Both the position numbers and the translations under genes were made by a program. A stretch of 32,261 nt of DNA, from assembly GCA_903893625.1 (NCBI GenBank), contig CAITND010000242.1, positions 1 through 32,261 on the forward strand, in the 5' to 3' direction. The stretch is from an uncultured Oscillatoriales cyanobacterium (GTDB taxonomy: Bacteria; Cyanobacteriota; Cyanobacteriia; Cyanobacteriales; Microcoleaceae). Each line of letters opens with the position of its first letter. Position 1 is the first letter of the stretch. The notes under the pieces are model-generated. The model searched no databases. It saw only the letters and a list, made by a program, of their open reading frames with translations, and was not told the origin of the DNA. Below are positions 24,060-32,261 of the stretch, piece by piece.

Positions 24060-26246
24060 TTATCCTAAATCGGGTAAGCTCCCTTCTATTTTATTAACTT
24101 CAACTGGAGAGTTGTCGTTCAGTTTATTATGGATAATTTCAACTAAATGCTGAGTTCCACCGTTTATTTGTTGCTCATTCAGGGAAATCATTTGGTTAAC
24201 CACGGAAAAATAATCGTCCACTTTTCGACCCAATAAAAAATAAGTATTCATGCCGCCTTTTCCTTTAATTAAAATTTTCCCTCGTTTAGCGACAATATAT
24301 TGATCGGGTAAAAGATAATAAGTATCTTCACTCATTTGAATCCGTCCTGCTAACCCATGAGATTCCATTCGACTCGCAATATTGACCGTATCTCCCCACA
24401 AATCATAGAGGAATTTTTTAATCCCAATCACTCCAGCCACAACGGGCCCACTGTGAATTCCAATTCGCAGACTAAGGGCTTTATGATGAATTTGATTAAA
24501 CTCAATAATGGCATTTTGCATATCTAATGCCATTTCTGCGATCGCAATGGCATGATCAGAACGATGATAAGGTAATCCCCCCACCACCATATAAGCATCC
24601 CCAATGGTTTTAATTTTTTCTAACTCATATTTTTCAGTTAACCGATCAAAAGCTGAGAATAATTCATTGAGTAAATTGACTAAATCAATCGGACTTAAGG
24701 AAGATGAAATTTGCGTAAATCCAACAATATCAGCAAATAAAACGGTGACTTCAGCAAAATGTTCTGCTATCGTTTTAGTTTCTTTTTTGAGACGATTGGC
24801 AATGGGTTCGGGTAGAATATTTAACAGTAACCGTTCTGTTTGTTGCTGTTGATGGTGGAGAGCAATTTCAGTCAGTTGTCGTTTAATAAACTGACCTAAC
24901 TGACTACCAATTGCTGTCATGGTTTGCATGAGTTCAAGATCAGGAGAACAGATTTCTTGACTTAAAAAACTCATCACTCCTAACACTTCTTTTCCATCTT
25001 TAATCGGAAACCCAAAAGCGGCGTGTAATCCTAATTTTTGGGCAACATATTTTTGAATACAGTGTTCATTCACCATGACATCATCAATCCAATGAGCAAA
25101 ACCACTACTCCAGACTTGACCAAGTAAACCAACATTAAAACCCAGCTTGATTTGTTGATAAAAATCTTGAATTTCAGGGAGATTCAACGCCGGGTTTACC
25201 CACAGTTCAATACACCGAAGTTTTGGATCAATAGAATTGATTTCACCCGCAGAATTTTGAGAGGGTTCACCCCCTAAAAGCAAGGGTTCTTCTAAAAAAT
25301 TTTCTAGCATCCAAGCTTCTCCCAAAACCCATCCCAAACTTTCACAAGTTGAGCGTAAAATTTGCAGGAGACCTTCATGAATATTCGGGGCTTCAGACAG
25401 AATTCGAGAAATTTGATATTGAGTTAACATCCGTTGTTGAGCGCGTTTTCGTGCCGTAACATCCCGACCTACATAAATGAAATCTAGGGCATCATCCGTA
25501 TCTGTTGTTAGCGTTGAAATCGAAAATTCTAGGATCACTTTATTCCCCTGTTTCTTTTTACAACTTAATTCCAGATTTTTAAATAAAAAGTCCTCTTTTT
25601 TGAGGTAAGATTCTGTTAAATATTCTTGCAAAAAACTATCATCTTCCACAAAATAGGAGATAGGTTTATTGATTAAATCATCTTGGCTATATCCTAACAA
25701 AGATAAGGTGGCAAGATTAACTTTTTTAATGATTCCCTGTTGATTAGTAACAATTAAAATATCCTCCATTGAGGTAATAATTCGATCAATATACTGTTGA
25801 GAATGAGAATAAGCATTTAAGAGTAAACGGGACTCATTTGTTTCTTGAACTAAAGCTTGTTCTAATTCCATCCGTTGCGTCACATCTTCAAAAAGCAAGA
25901 TTAATTCGGGAACAGGCTCTGCTTGCCTCGAAATTCCCAGGAAGTAAATATTAAAATAAGTCAAGGTAGCTTCATCGATTTGCCGACTCATGGAATTTAA
26001 CTCAAAATAATCGTGATCTCCCTGAATGATGGCATCAATAATTTCTTCTGTCCCAATCAATTCAGGAAAATAATCTTGGATATCTTCTCCAACTTTTAAG
26101 CCTTCTGAACCTTCGCTAAAGCGAATAACACCTTCAGAGAATTCTTGAATTCTCAAGTGAGGATTAATAACGATATAATCCATGTTACGAACTCTTAAAA
26201 AATGCTTAAACAAATTATTCATAATCCCCGAATAAATAATAGACAT
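24060..26246 (-). CDS. PAS-GAF class III adenylate cyclase
   Basis: The 728-residue protein contains an N-terminal PAS-like domain (about 18-135), a second PAS (about 160-270), a GAF (about 285-455) and a class III cyclase domain (about 490-690), with no membrane segment. Metal-binding aspartates are in FADIVGFT and IGDAYM. The purine-selecting Lys and Asp sit in EKIKTIGD and YDLWGDTVN, with Arg in NIASRME, so ATP rather than GTP is the expected substrate and cAMP the product. It lies 67 bases after the diguanylate cyclase and shares its N-terminal architecture. A second ATG at 26220-26222 aligns better with the start of that paralog and is a real alternative. Confidence 0.9.
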   Translation of the reverse strand: MSIIYSGIMNNLFKHFLRVRNMDYIVINPHLRIQEFSEGVIRFSEGSEGLKVGEDIQDYFPELIGTEEIIDAIIQGDHDYFELNSMSRQIDEATLTYFNIYFLGISRQAEPVPELILLFEDVTQRMELEQALVQETNESRLLLNAYSHSQQYIDRIITSMEDILIVTNQQGIIKKVNLATLSLLGYSQDDLINKPISYFVEDDSFLQEYLTESYLKKEDFLFKNLELSCKKKQGNKVILEFSISTLTTDTDDALDFIYVGRDVTARKRAQQRMLTQYQISRILSEAPNIHEGLLQILRSTCESLGWVLGEAWMLENFLEEPLLLGGEPSQNSAGEINSIDPKLRCIELWVNPALNLPEIQDFYQQIKLGFNVGLLGQVWSSGFAHWIDDVMVNEHCIQKYVAQKLGLHAAFGFPIKDGKEVLGVMSFLSQEICSPDLELMQTMTAIGSQLGQFIKRQLTEIALHHQQQQTERLLLNILPEPIANRLKKETKTIAEHFAEVTVLFADIVGFTQISSSLSPIDLVNLLNELFSAFDRLTEKYELEKIKTIGDAYMVVGGLPYHRSDHAIAIAEMALDMQNAIIEFNQIHHKALSLRIGIHSGPVVAGVIGIKKFLYDLWGDTVNIASRMESHGLAGRIQMSEDTYYLLPDQYIVAKRGKILIKGKGGMNTYFLLGRKVDDYFSVVNQMISLNEQQINGGTQHLVEIIHNKLNDNSPVEVNKIEGSLPDLG

Positions 26247-26313
26247 CCAGATTTTTTATTTTATGGCTAGAAAAACTTTGTTGATGGGTAGATGTAATCA
26301 AAATAAGAAACTA

Positions 26314-28185
26314 TTAGGGAGATGCAATCACAAGGCAATTTCGCCCGTTTTTCTTAGCTTGGTACAAAGCTTGATCTGCACTATGAACGAGGGTTTGAGG
26401 AGTGAGATGTTCACAGGGAATCAGACTCGCTACTCCAATACTAATTGTTACATATTGATTCACCTCTGAGTTGAGATGGGGAATCTGCAAAGCTTCAACT
26501 TGTTGACAAATTTTTTCCGCCAGGTGAACACTGCTACTGATATTGGTATTGGGTAAAATTATGGCAAATTCCTCTCCTCCATAACGAGCGACTAAATTCG
26601 TAGTCCGTTGAATGACATTCTGTAAAACTTGAGCCACTTGCTGTAAGCAAAAATCCCCTGCTAAATGCCCATAGGTATCATTGTATTGTTTAAAATAATC
26701 AATATCTAGTAAAAACAGTGATAGTGCTGTTCCTTCCCGTCTGGAACGATTCCATTCTTGATAAAGTACCCGATCAAAATGACGACGGTTTGATAGACCT
26801 GTCAACCCATCCTCAATCGCTAACTGCTTTAATTCTTGATTGACTATTTGCAACTGCTCATAAAGTTCAGCCTGTTGCAGAGCAATACCAATCTGTATCG
26901 CTAATTCTTCTAATAAGTTCACTTCCCAGATTTCCCATTGTCGGGGTTGTTCACATTGATGTGCCATTAATAATCCCCAAAGTTGATTGTCGGAATTTAG
27001 CTCTTGAGAAGAATCATAAATCAGAATCGGTACGACTAAACTCGCTTTAACTTTTAATTGCAGTAAAGGACGAAGATAGTAGAGGTCTATTGGCATTAAA
27101 TAAAGATCATTGATCGCATCAATTTTTCCAGATTGAAAATGCGATAATAATAGGGCATTAAAATTCTGGGTGAAGATTAGTTGATTCAGTGTAGCAATGG
27201 CATCATGGGTGACAGATTCAGCAATTACTTGTCCTTCTTCTGAGGAGTAAAATCGATAAATTAAAACCCGATCTACTTTTAAAAAATTCCGCACTTCAAT
27301 TACAATTGTCTGGAGGGTTTCTTGTAAACTTAAAGACTGGTGAATCCGTTGTGTAATTGTTTTTAAGACGCGATCGCGTTCCGCTTGTTGACGAAACTGA
27401 AGTTCTGCCCGTTTCTGTTCACTCATATCCCGACCAATCCAAACAAATTCCTGGGCATCATTCGGATCAAAATTCAGAGATGCACAGGAAAAAGAGACGG
27501 GAAAACAGGTTTCAGTTTTAGTCTTACAGATCATTTCTACGGGTATAACCAGATCAGAAGAAGATAAGAATTCAGAAATTTGCATCCCATTTTTAAATTT
27601 ATTATCTTCAAAAATAATTAAAATAGATTGTTGTAGTAATTCTTCCTTTGAATAATTTAATAAAACCGTTGTGGATTGATTTACAATTTTTATAATGCCT
27701 GTATTATCCGTGACAATTAACATATCTGTCATGGAATTAATAATTTTATCTAAATAAATTTTTGTTTTTTCTAAAGCACTTAAAGCTAATCCATATTCTT
27801 TAGCAACTTGAGTGATTTTTTGTTCCTTTACCAGTAATTCTGTGGTATCTTCAAATAAAATTAATAATTCTTGATTATGGGGAAAATCTTCAGGATTTCT
27901 TAAAACATAAATATCAAAATAAATACTTTTTTCACTGCTAATCGTTCTGGAAATTCCTTTCAGTTCAAATTGATTAACTTGATTATATATAATTTTCCTA
28001 AAGGTTTCTTCTAATCCAATCAACTCAGGAAAAACGATAAATACATCTGATCCTGATTGCACTTGCTCTGGGGAATCTGAAAATCTAGCCACTCCCCAAG
28101 AAATCTCTACAATGACAAACTCAGAATTAATTGTCAAATATTCAATTTGTTTTGGTGCCAAGATTTTTTTTAAAAGCGTATTCAT
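26314..28185 (-). CDS. PAS-PAS-GAF-GGDEF diguanylate cyclase
   Basis: The 623-residue soluble protein has a PAS-like domain (about 1-120), a second PAS (about 135-260), a GAF of the phytochrome/cyanobacteriochrome type (about 285-455) and a GGDEF domain (about 465-620). The active site RYGGEEFAIILP near residue 535 is intact, so c-di-GMP synthesis from two GTP is expected. The inhibitory RxxD site is RTTN, so product inhibition is probably weak. The GAF keeps the FQSGKIDAINDLY and SLVVPILI strands but has no Cys where bilin-binding GAFs carry CH, so it probably binds no bilin. Its N-terminus resembles that of the adjacent adenylate cyclase. It follows the GTPase gene by 39 bases. Confidence 0.9.
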   Translation of the reverse strand: MNTLLKKILAPKQIEYLTINSEFVIVEISWGVARFSDSPEQVQSGSDVFIVFPELIGLEETFRKIIYNQVNQFELKGISRTISSEKSIYFDIYVLRNPEDFPHNQELLILFEDTTELLVKEQKITQVAKEYGLALSALEKTKIYLDKIINSMTDMLIVTDNTGIIKIVNQSTTVLLNYSKEELLQQSILIIFEDNKFKNGMQISEFLSSSDLVIPVEMICKTKTETCFPVSFSCASLNFDPNDAQEFVWIGRDMSEQKRAELQFRQQAERDRVLKTITQRIHQSLSLQETLQTIVIEVRNFLKVDRVLIYRFYSSEEGQVIAESVTHDAIATLNQLIFTQNFNALLLSHFQSGKIDAINDLYLMPIDLYYLRPLLQLKVKASLVVPILIYDSSQELNSDNQLWGLLMAHQCEQPRQWEIWEVNLLEELAIQIGIALQQAELYEQLQIVNQELKQLAIEDGLTGLSNRRHFDRVLYQEWNRSRREGTALSLFLLDIDYFKQYNDTYGHLAGDFCLQQVAQVLQNVIQRTTNLVARYGGEEFAIILPNTNISSSVHLAEKICQQVEALQIPHLNSEVNQYVTISIGVASLIPCEHLTPQTLVHSADQALYQAKKNGRNCLVIASP

Positions 28186-28224
28186 AGCCTATTCCAGAAC
28201 AAATGCACAACCTAATCTGATACT

Positions 28225-28752
28225 TCAAGATGAGATAAACTGCTGAGATAATTCATAGAAAATCGTATCTACATGATCCCCTGTTTTCGCCGAAGTTTGA
28301 TAACTGGATAAAATTTGCTGACGCTGCTTAAAATTAGGAGCGAGTTTGATCATACGTTCAAGTTCAGTTGAGTCAACTAAATCAATTTTATTAAACGCGA
28401 TTACGATGAATCCTTTGGGATTGACGGAGAAAAATAAATCAATGTGTTCAGGAAGTCGTTCTACCGTTTCCTGACGGGTCACATCTGCAACAATCACCAC
28501 ACCACTCGCTCCTTGTAAATAACTAGGCGTGATCGCTTTAAATTTAGTATGGCCTTCAATATCCCAAATTAACAATTGTACAGATCCCGTTTTTTCTGAA
28601 GCAAATTCCGCTAGGTCAACGATTTTACGAGAAATTTTTACCCCAACAGTAGATAAATATTGATCGCTAAACTGACGATCCACAAACCTGCGAATCAAAC
28701 TGGTTTTTCCAACTCCAAAATCACCAACTAAGCAAATTTTTTTAGAAATCAT
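28225..28752 (-). CDS. Ras/Rab-like small GTPase
   Basis: The 175-residue protein is a single-domain small GTPase. G1 is GDFGVGKTS (10-18), the switch I threonine is probably in YLSTVGVK (32-39), G3 is WDIEGH (63-68), G4 NKID (121-124) and G5 TSAKTG (153-158). It has no lipidation cysteine. Position 68, where Ras and Rab proteins carry the catalytic Gln, is His, so intrinsic hydrolysis is likely slow and dependent on a partner. The ATG overlaps the upstream stop codon as ATGA, implying tight coupling to the Roadblock-OmpA protein. In bacteria Roadblock proteins such as MglB regulate the GTPase MglA; the same pairing is inferred here. Cytoplasmic. Confidence 0.9.
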   Translation of the reverse strand: MISKKICLVGDFGVGKTSLIRRFVDRQFSDQYLSTVGVKISRKIVDLAEFASEKTGSVQLLIWDIEGHTKFKAITPSYLQGASGVVIVADVTRQETVERLPEHIDLFFSVNPKGFIVIAFNKIDLVDSTELERMIKLAPNFKQRQQILSSYQTSAKTGDHVDTIFYELSQQFISS

Positions 28753-31175
28753 GGTTTTAACGGTTTATTCTCTTTAGATTGTAAAGGTATTATCTCAAAC
28801 AAAACGGTTTGACTCAACCAAGGTTCTTGATTCTCATCAACTCCCCCAGGACGTTCTGTTTTTCCTACCGTTTCTATCCGTCGCCGATCAATTCCCAAAT
28901 CCTCTAAAATATTTTGAATCGTTTGAGCGCGTTCTAAGGCTAACTGAGGATGTTTTCGGGTTTTTTCCTGTTGATGACTATAACCAATAATGCGTAATTT
29001 TAGATCAGGATATTGCTTCAAATATTGAGCCAGAGGCTGAAGTTTACCGCGTAAATCTTTTAATACTAATTCAGCCGAATTTACATTAAAATAAATCCGA
29101 GTCGCAATCGGAAGCGGTTGTACCGTTAAATTAGCAACGACAGAATCTACCCCTTCTATTTTTTTAAAAGCTTGGGTAATTTTCCCAATATCTTCAGATT
29201 TTATCACTTTTCCTTTTAAAGTAACTTGAGGCGATTGATACTGCGCCGAAATTAAAATCCCACTAATTTGATTCAGTAGGGTCGCCATTCGTTGCACTTC
29301 TTCGGCTGTTTGCATCGGATCAGGAGGAATTTTAACCGCAATAATTTGATTATCAATTTGAAAATCAGGAGCCGTTGTTTGAGCGATCGCTTTCGCTTTT
29401 TCTTTTAATCTAGTGCTAGGAACTTTCCCTTCTAATTCTAATATTTTTCCTTGGGCTTTAACCTGTAATGGATAAATTGCTAACTCTGGTTCTGACGCTA
29501 ATATTTTGCTTAATTTCACTTCTAATTGACGCAAATTCATCTGTCGGTATTGATAAATTACCCAAGGAATTAGAATCAAACTTAATACCACCGAACCCAC
29601 AATTAAAAGACTCGTTGGCTTTTGACCAATTTTTCTATCACTTCCAACGCGCATCAAGGCTTCAAGTTGACTAGGAATTCCTTGGGGAACTGAATCTGGA
29701 TCACCATTAAACTCCTCAATGGGACGACTATATTTTAAAATCAAAGTTACCATCGTTTGGCGAATTTTTTTAATAAATGCCTTCCGAGGTTCTCCTTTGA
29801 CCACAATCGCCAAATAACAATATCCCGCAACTTCTATGATAATTTTACAATCTCCATATTCAATTTCATTCAGTTCAGAAACTTCTCCCGTTTGGACAAT
29901 ACAATCATTGACAAAACTGCGAATTGCTGTTAGCATTCCGGCTACCATTTCGGCTTCCATTTGCGCTTGATCCGGTTGTTTCATTTCTGCAATAATTAAA
30001 CCCGAACCTTTATGAATTAAAAACACCGCTTGCACCACAAAATCACTCACTTCTTGTAAAATGAGTTCTGCTTCCGACACCCCTTGAACTTTCGATTTAA
30101 TTTTGCGTTGAATTCCTTGAACACTCAAAGCACTATTGACTTTTTGATTAATTTCTTGAATCGCTTCTGCTAAATAGCGACTAATCGTACTCCCAATCAC
30201 TGGATATAAGGCATCTACCATCGAATCTCGTTCTAAACTGACTTGTTCTTTAATCGTGCGTCCAATGGTAGGAGCTAAAGCGTCAGCAATTTCATTACGA
30301 TCAACTTTAATTTGTTCTCGAATAGCAGCCCCGATTTCTGGCCCAATTGCTTGCGCGATCTCTTTAGGAGAATTTTGAATTTGTTGTTTAATTGCTTCGG
30401 GAATTAAATCAGCAATTGCAGCACTCATCGCTTGTCGATCTGTTTGACTTTTCCGTAGAATTATCTCATCAATAATTGGAATAAATGCCTGAATTAACTC
30501 CTCTTTGGACTCATTTACTTTCAGGTTTAAAAGTTGACCAATAGTAGGAAGTAACAGTTCAATTAATTGTTGAGGTTCATAAATTTGGAATTCAATCTGA
30601 TTCAGTTGTTGATTAATTTGAGCTACCAGATCTCGAACTTCTGGCAATTCAGAATCTAAGAGATGGGTTTTGAAGTTTTCTAAATCATCACTTAGGTTGG
30701 CTCCAAACATTAACTCTTGTAATTTTTCTAACGGATCATTATGATTTGAAGCCGACTTTAAAGAACTTTTTACTGACGATTTAGTTGATAAATTGGAAGA
30801 TTTTAATATAGGTTTTGGTACAGGATTTTGAGGGGGCGATTTTTCTAAATTAACAGGATTTAATCTTGAGTTAATATCCGTTTGATCAAGGGTTTGACTG
30901 GTATTAATTTCTTCAAGAGTATGGGGAGAAACAGAAACATCCTCAGAAGGTTCAAAACTCGATTCGGATTCAATAGGATTAGGTGTAACAGGATGGAGGG
31001 GTTGTTCCTGTTCTAAGCAAGGATCGGGATCAGGCTGATTAAAGGCGTTTAAATCCATTAATAAATTAACCAACAATTCTAGGGGATCACTCTCAACATC
31101 ATCTGATGAATTTTGTTGAGATGTTATCCCCTGTTGTTGATCGCTGTGACTTAAATCATCCTGAGAAAAGGTCAT
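28749..31175 (-). CDS. Roadblock/LC7-like, BON and OmpA-domain membrane protein
   Basis: The 808-residue protein has no signal peptide. Residues 1-150 are acidic and disordered. Residues about 190-365 hold repeats of an ALAPTIGRTIKEQVSLERD type. Residues about 365-480 resemble a Roadblock/LC7 domain (VVQAVFLIHKGSGLIIAEM, GDCKIIIEVAGYCYLAIVVK). One membrane helix lies at about 520-541, then two BON-like modules (545-690) and an OmpA-like C-terminus (690-808; FNVNSAELVLKDL, LALERAQTIQNIL). The Roadblock part should be cytoplasmic and the OmpA part periplasmic, touching peptidoglycan. The OmpA loop reads GYSH instead of GHTD, so wall binding may be altered. It is 12 bases after the coiled-coil gene and overlaps the GTPase. 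Confidence 0.85.
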   Translation of the reverse strand: MTFSQDDLSHSDQQQGITSQQNSSDDVESDPLELLVNLLMDLNAFNQPDPDPCLEQEQPLHPVTPNPIESESSFEPSEDVSVSPHTLEEINTSQTLDQTDINSRLNPVNLEKSPPQNPVPKPILKSSNLSTKSSVKSSLKSASNHNDPLEKLQELMFGANLSDDLENFKTHLLDSELPEVRDLVAQINQQLNQIEFQIYEPQQLIELLLPTIGQLLNLKVNESKEELIQAFIPIIDEIILRKSQTDRQAMSAAIADLIPEAIKQQIQNSPKEIAQAIGPEIGAAIREQIKVDRNEIADALAPTIGRTIKEQVSLERDSMVDALYPVIGSTISRYLAEAIQEINQKVNSALSVQGIQRKIKSKVQGVSEAELILQEVSDFVVQAVFLIHKGSGLIIAEMKQPDQAQMEAEMVAGMLTAIRSFVNDCIVQTGEVSELNEIEYGDCKIIIEVAGYCYLAIVVKGEPRKAFIKKIRQTMVTLILKYSRPIEEFNGDPDSVPQGIPSQLEALMRVGSDRKIGQKPTSLLIVGSVVLSLILIPWVIYQYRQMNLRQLEVKLSKILASEPELAIYPLQVKAQGKILELEGKVPSTRLKEKAKAIAQTTAPDFQIDNQIIAVKIPPDPMQTAEEVQRMATLLNQISGILISAQYQSPQVTLKGKVIKSEDIGKITQAFKKIEGVDSVVANLTVQPLPIATRIYFNVNSAELVLKDLRGKLQPLAQYLKQYPDLKLRIIGYSHQQEKTRKHPQLALERAQTIQNILEDLGIDRRRIETVGKTERPGGVDENQEPWLSQTVLFEIIPLQSKENKPLKP

Positions 31176-31187
31176 ATTTTGACCGAA

Positions 31188-31787
31188 TTATAGATGGTGT
31201 TCAGGGAGAACAAAACCTCCGTTTTTTTCTTCGACTGCTTGCTTAATTACAGGTACGAATTCAGTCCCTTTTAATCTCATCCCGACTTCAAATAGAACTT
31301 CAGCCATATCATCCCGTGAGACTTTGACTTCTGTTAATAAAGAAAAGCGACGATCAAGTTCTTCTAAAACTTGATTTTTGAGATTGCGAACTTCTTCTTG
31401 TAATTGATCACGAGTTTGTCCTAATTCTTCTCGCAGGGAAGTTGTTTGCTGATCCAAAGCTTCATCTAAGGCTTCAATACTACTGGAAAATTTGCGATTC
31501 AGTCGATCCCCTTGTTGCCGTAAATCCGTTAATTCTTCCTGGGAATTTAAAGTCAGAGTTTTAATTCTCTTGTCTAAATTTTCAACAGAAGATTTAATTT
31601 CTGCGGTTAAAATTGTTTTTAGTTGTTCAACTCGATCTTGAATATCTTGCTGGAGCAATGCGAGATCGGACTCAATCTTTTCAAACCGACCATTATAGTC
31701 TCGGAGTTGTGACCCAAAGATAATATCACGAATTTGGTCGATATTACCTAAGCGCTCTCGCATTTCTTCTTTAGTGATTTCAGCCAT
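31188..31787 (-). CDS. Coiled-coil protein heading the GTPase operon
   Basis: The 199-residue acidic protein is mostly one long coiled coil (about 30-160; repeated heptads such as EALDEALDQQTTSLREELGQ). It is capped by a conserved-looking N-terminus (MRERLGNIDQIRDIIFGSQL) and a short C-terminal domain (VSRDDMAEVLFEVGMRLKG). It has no membrane segment. AAGGA lies 7 bases before the ATG. It is the first gene of the minus-strand signalling cluster and ends 12 bases before the Roadblock-OmpA start, so it is probably an assembly or scaffold partner. I recognise it only as a conserved cyanobacterial coiled-coil protein; its function is unknown. Confidence 0.8.
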   Translation of the reverse strand: MAEITKEEMRERLGNIDQIRDIIFGSQLRDYNGRFEKIESDLALLQQDIQDRVEQLKTILTAEIKSSVENLDKRIKTLTLNSQEELTDLRQQGDRLNRKFSSSIEALDEALDQQTTSLREELGQTRDQLQEEVRNLKNQVLEELDRRFSLLTEVKVSRDDMAEVLFEVGMRLKGTEFVPVIKQAVEEKNGGFVLPEHHL

Positions 31788-32122
31788 GTTTACATCCTTA
31801 TTAATACTTGTGGTAGGGTAAATTCTCCAATCAGAGATTATAGTCCAGTTTTTCTCCTGAGTTTAGGGTTTTACTTTAGAACTGTATCAAAAATTTAGCC
31901 AGAAGAATACTCCAGGGGGAAATTTGAGCGATCCCGTTGGGGAAGTGACAGGAAAACCTGCCCAACCAAATAGGATACACAAGACTCTAAAGGTATACAT
32001 CCGTTTTTCTTTCAATAGATTTCAATAGAAAAGAATTAATGTCCTACTTCCGAGTGAAATTAGGCTACAATTTTGGCTACAATTTATCATTCCCAGGCTT
32101 ATCGGGGTCAAACCCCTGAATT
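31788..32122. other. Gene-free region holding the signalling operon promoter
   Basis: No coding frame is convincing here. The stretch just right of 31788 should carry the operon promoter on the minus strand. GGCTACAATTT occurs twice in tandem (about 32063-32085), TTTCAATAGA occurs twice near 32010-32030, and GGGGTCAAACCCC (about 32104-32117) forms a small hairpin. None can be assigned a role by sequence alone. Confidence 0.4.
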
Positions 32123-32261
32123 AATTACAAATTACGAATTACGAATTACGAATTACGAATTACGAATTACGAATTACGAATTACGAATTACGAATTACGA
32201 ATTACGAATTACGAATTACGAATTACGAATTACGAATTACGAATTACGAATTACGAATTAC
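32123..32261. repeat. AATTACG heptamer array, over 18 copies, runs off the window
   Basis: After one variant unit (AATTACA, 32123-32129), 18 perfect copies of AATTACG and a 6-base partial copy fill 32130-32261 without one mismatch. The array continues beyond the window. Every frame is short and repetitive; it is not coding. Confidence 0.97.

Noticed and set aside
32123-32261. Possible CRISPR array
   Set aside because: The repeats are contiguous 7-mers with no spacers. This is a simple tandem repeat.

Overview
The window looks like chromosome from a filamentous, phycobilisome-bearing cyanobacterium, perhaps Planktothrix- or Oscillatoria-like (inferred from gene content; no marker gene is present). 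The HIP1 octamer GCGATCGC recurs through the whole window. There is a CpcS/CpeS-type phycobiliprotein lyase, a HetZ-related regulator, Uma2 proteins, STAND/TPR proteins and AATTACG heptamer arrays, all typical of that group. Base composition is AT-rich throughout.

Region 1 (1-6.4 kb) is ordinary chromosome with mobile-element scars. It holds a small conserved cyanobacterial protein, a beta-CASP metallo-hydrolase, the bilin lyase, a PuuE-like polysaccharide deacetylase, a Uma2 protein, a zinc-ribbon membrane protein and a GNAT acetyltransferase. Two right-end-like hairpins of IS200/IS605 (TnpB-type) elements, in opposite orientation and without an intact tnpB, lie at 94-127 and 3352-3386.

Region 2 (6.4-22.9 kb) is accessory and resembles a conflict or defence island. 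It contains an NLR-like NTPase with nearly identical TPR repeats, followed 4 bases later by a Uma2 protein. Next come a large SbcC/Rad50-like ATPase, a MITE abutting a decayed tyrosine-kinase fragment, and a three-gene minus-strand cassette (soluble protein, membrane protein, AAA ATPase). Divergent from that cassette, across a repeat-rich intergenic region, is a truncated STAND NTPase followed out of frame by a 1983-residue TPR protein with an internal duplication. The last pair looks like a rearranged STAND-TPR gene.

Region 3 (22.9-31.8 kb) is a minus-strand signalling cluster, read in transcription order: coiled-coil protein; a large protein combining a Roadblock/LC7-like domain, one membrane segment, BON-like domains and an OmpA-like C-terminus; a Ras/Rab-like small GTPase overlapping it by ATGA; a PAS-GAF-GGDEF diguanylate cyclase; a PAS-GAF class III adenylate cyclase with a related N-terminus; and a HetZ-related protein. 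This joins a GTPase and Roadblock pair (as in MglA/MglB) to a predicted cell-wall anchor and to two second-messenger cyclases. It is the best candidate here for an undescribed system. The window ends inside a long AATTACG array.
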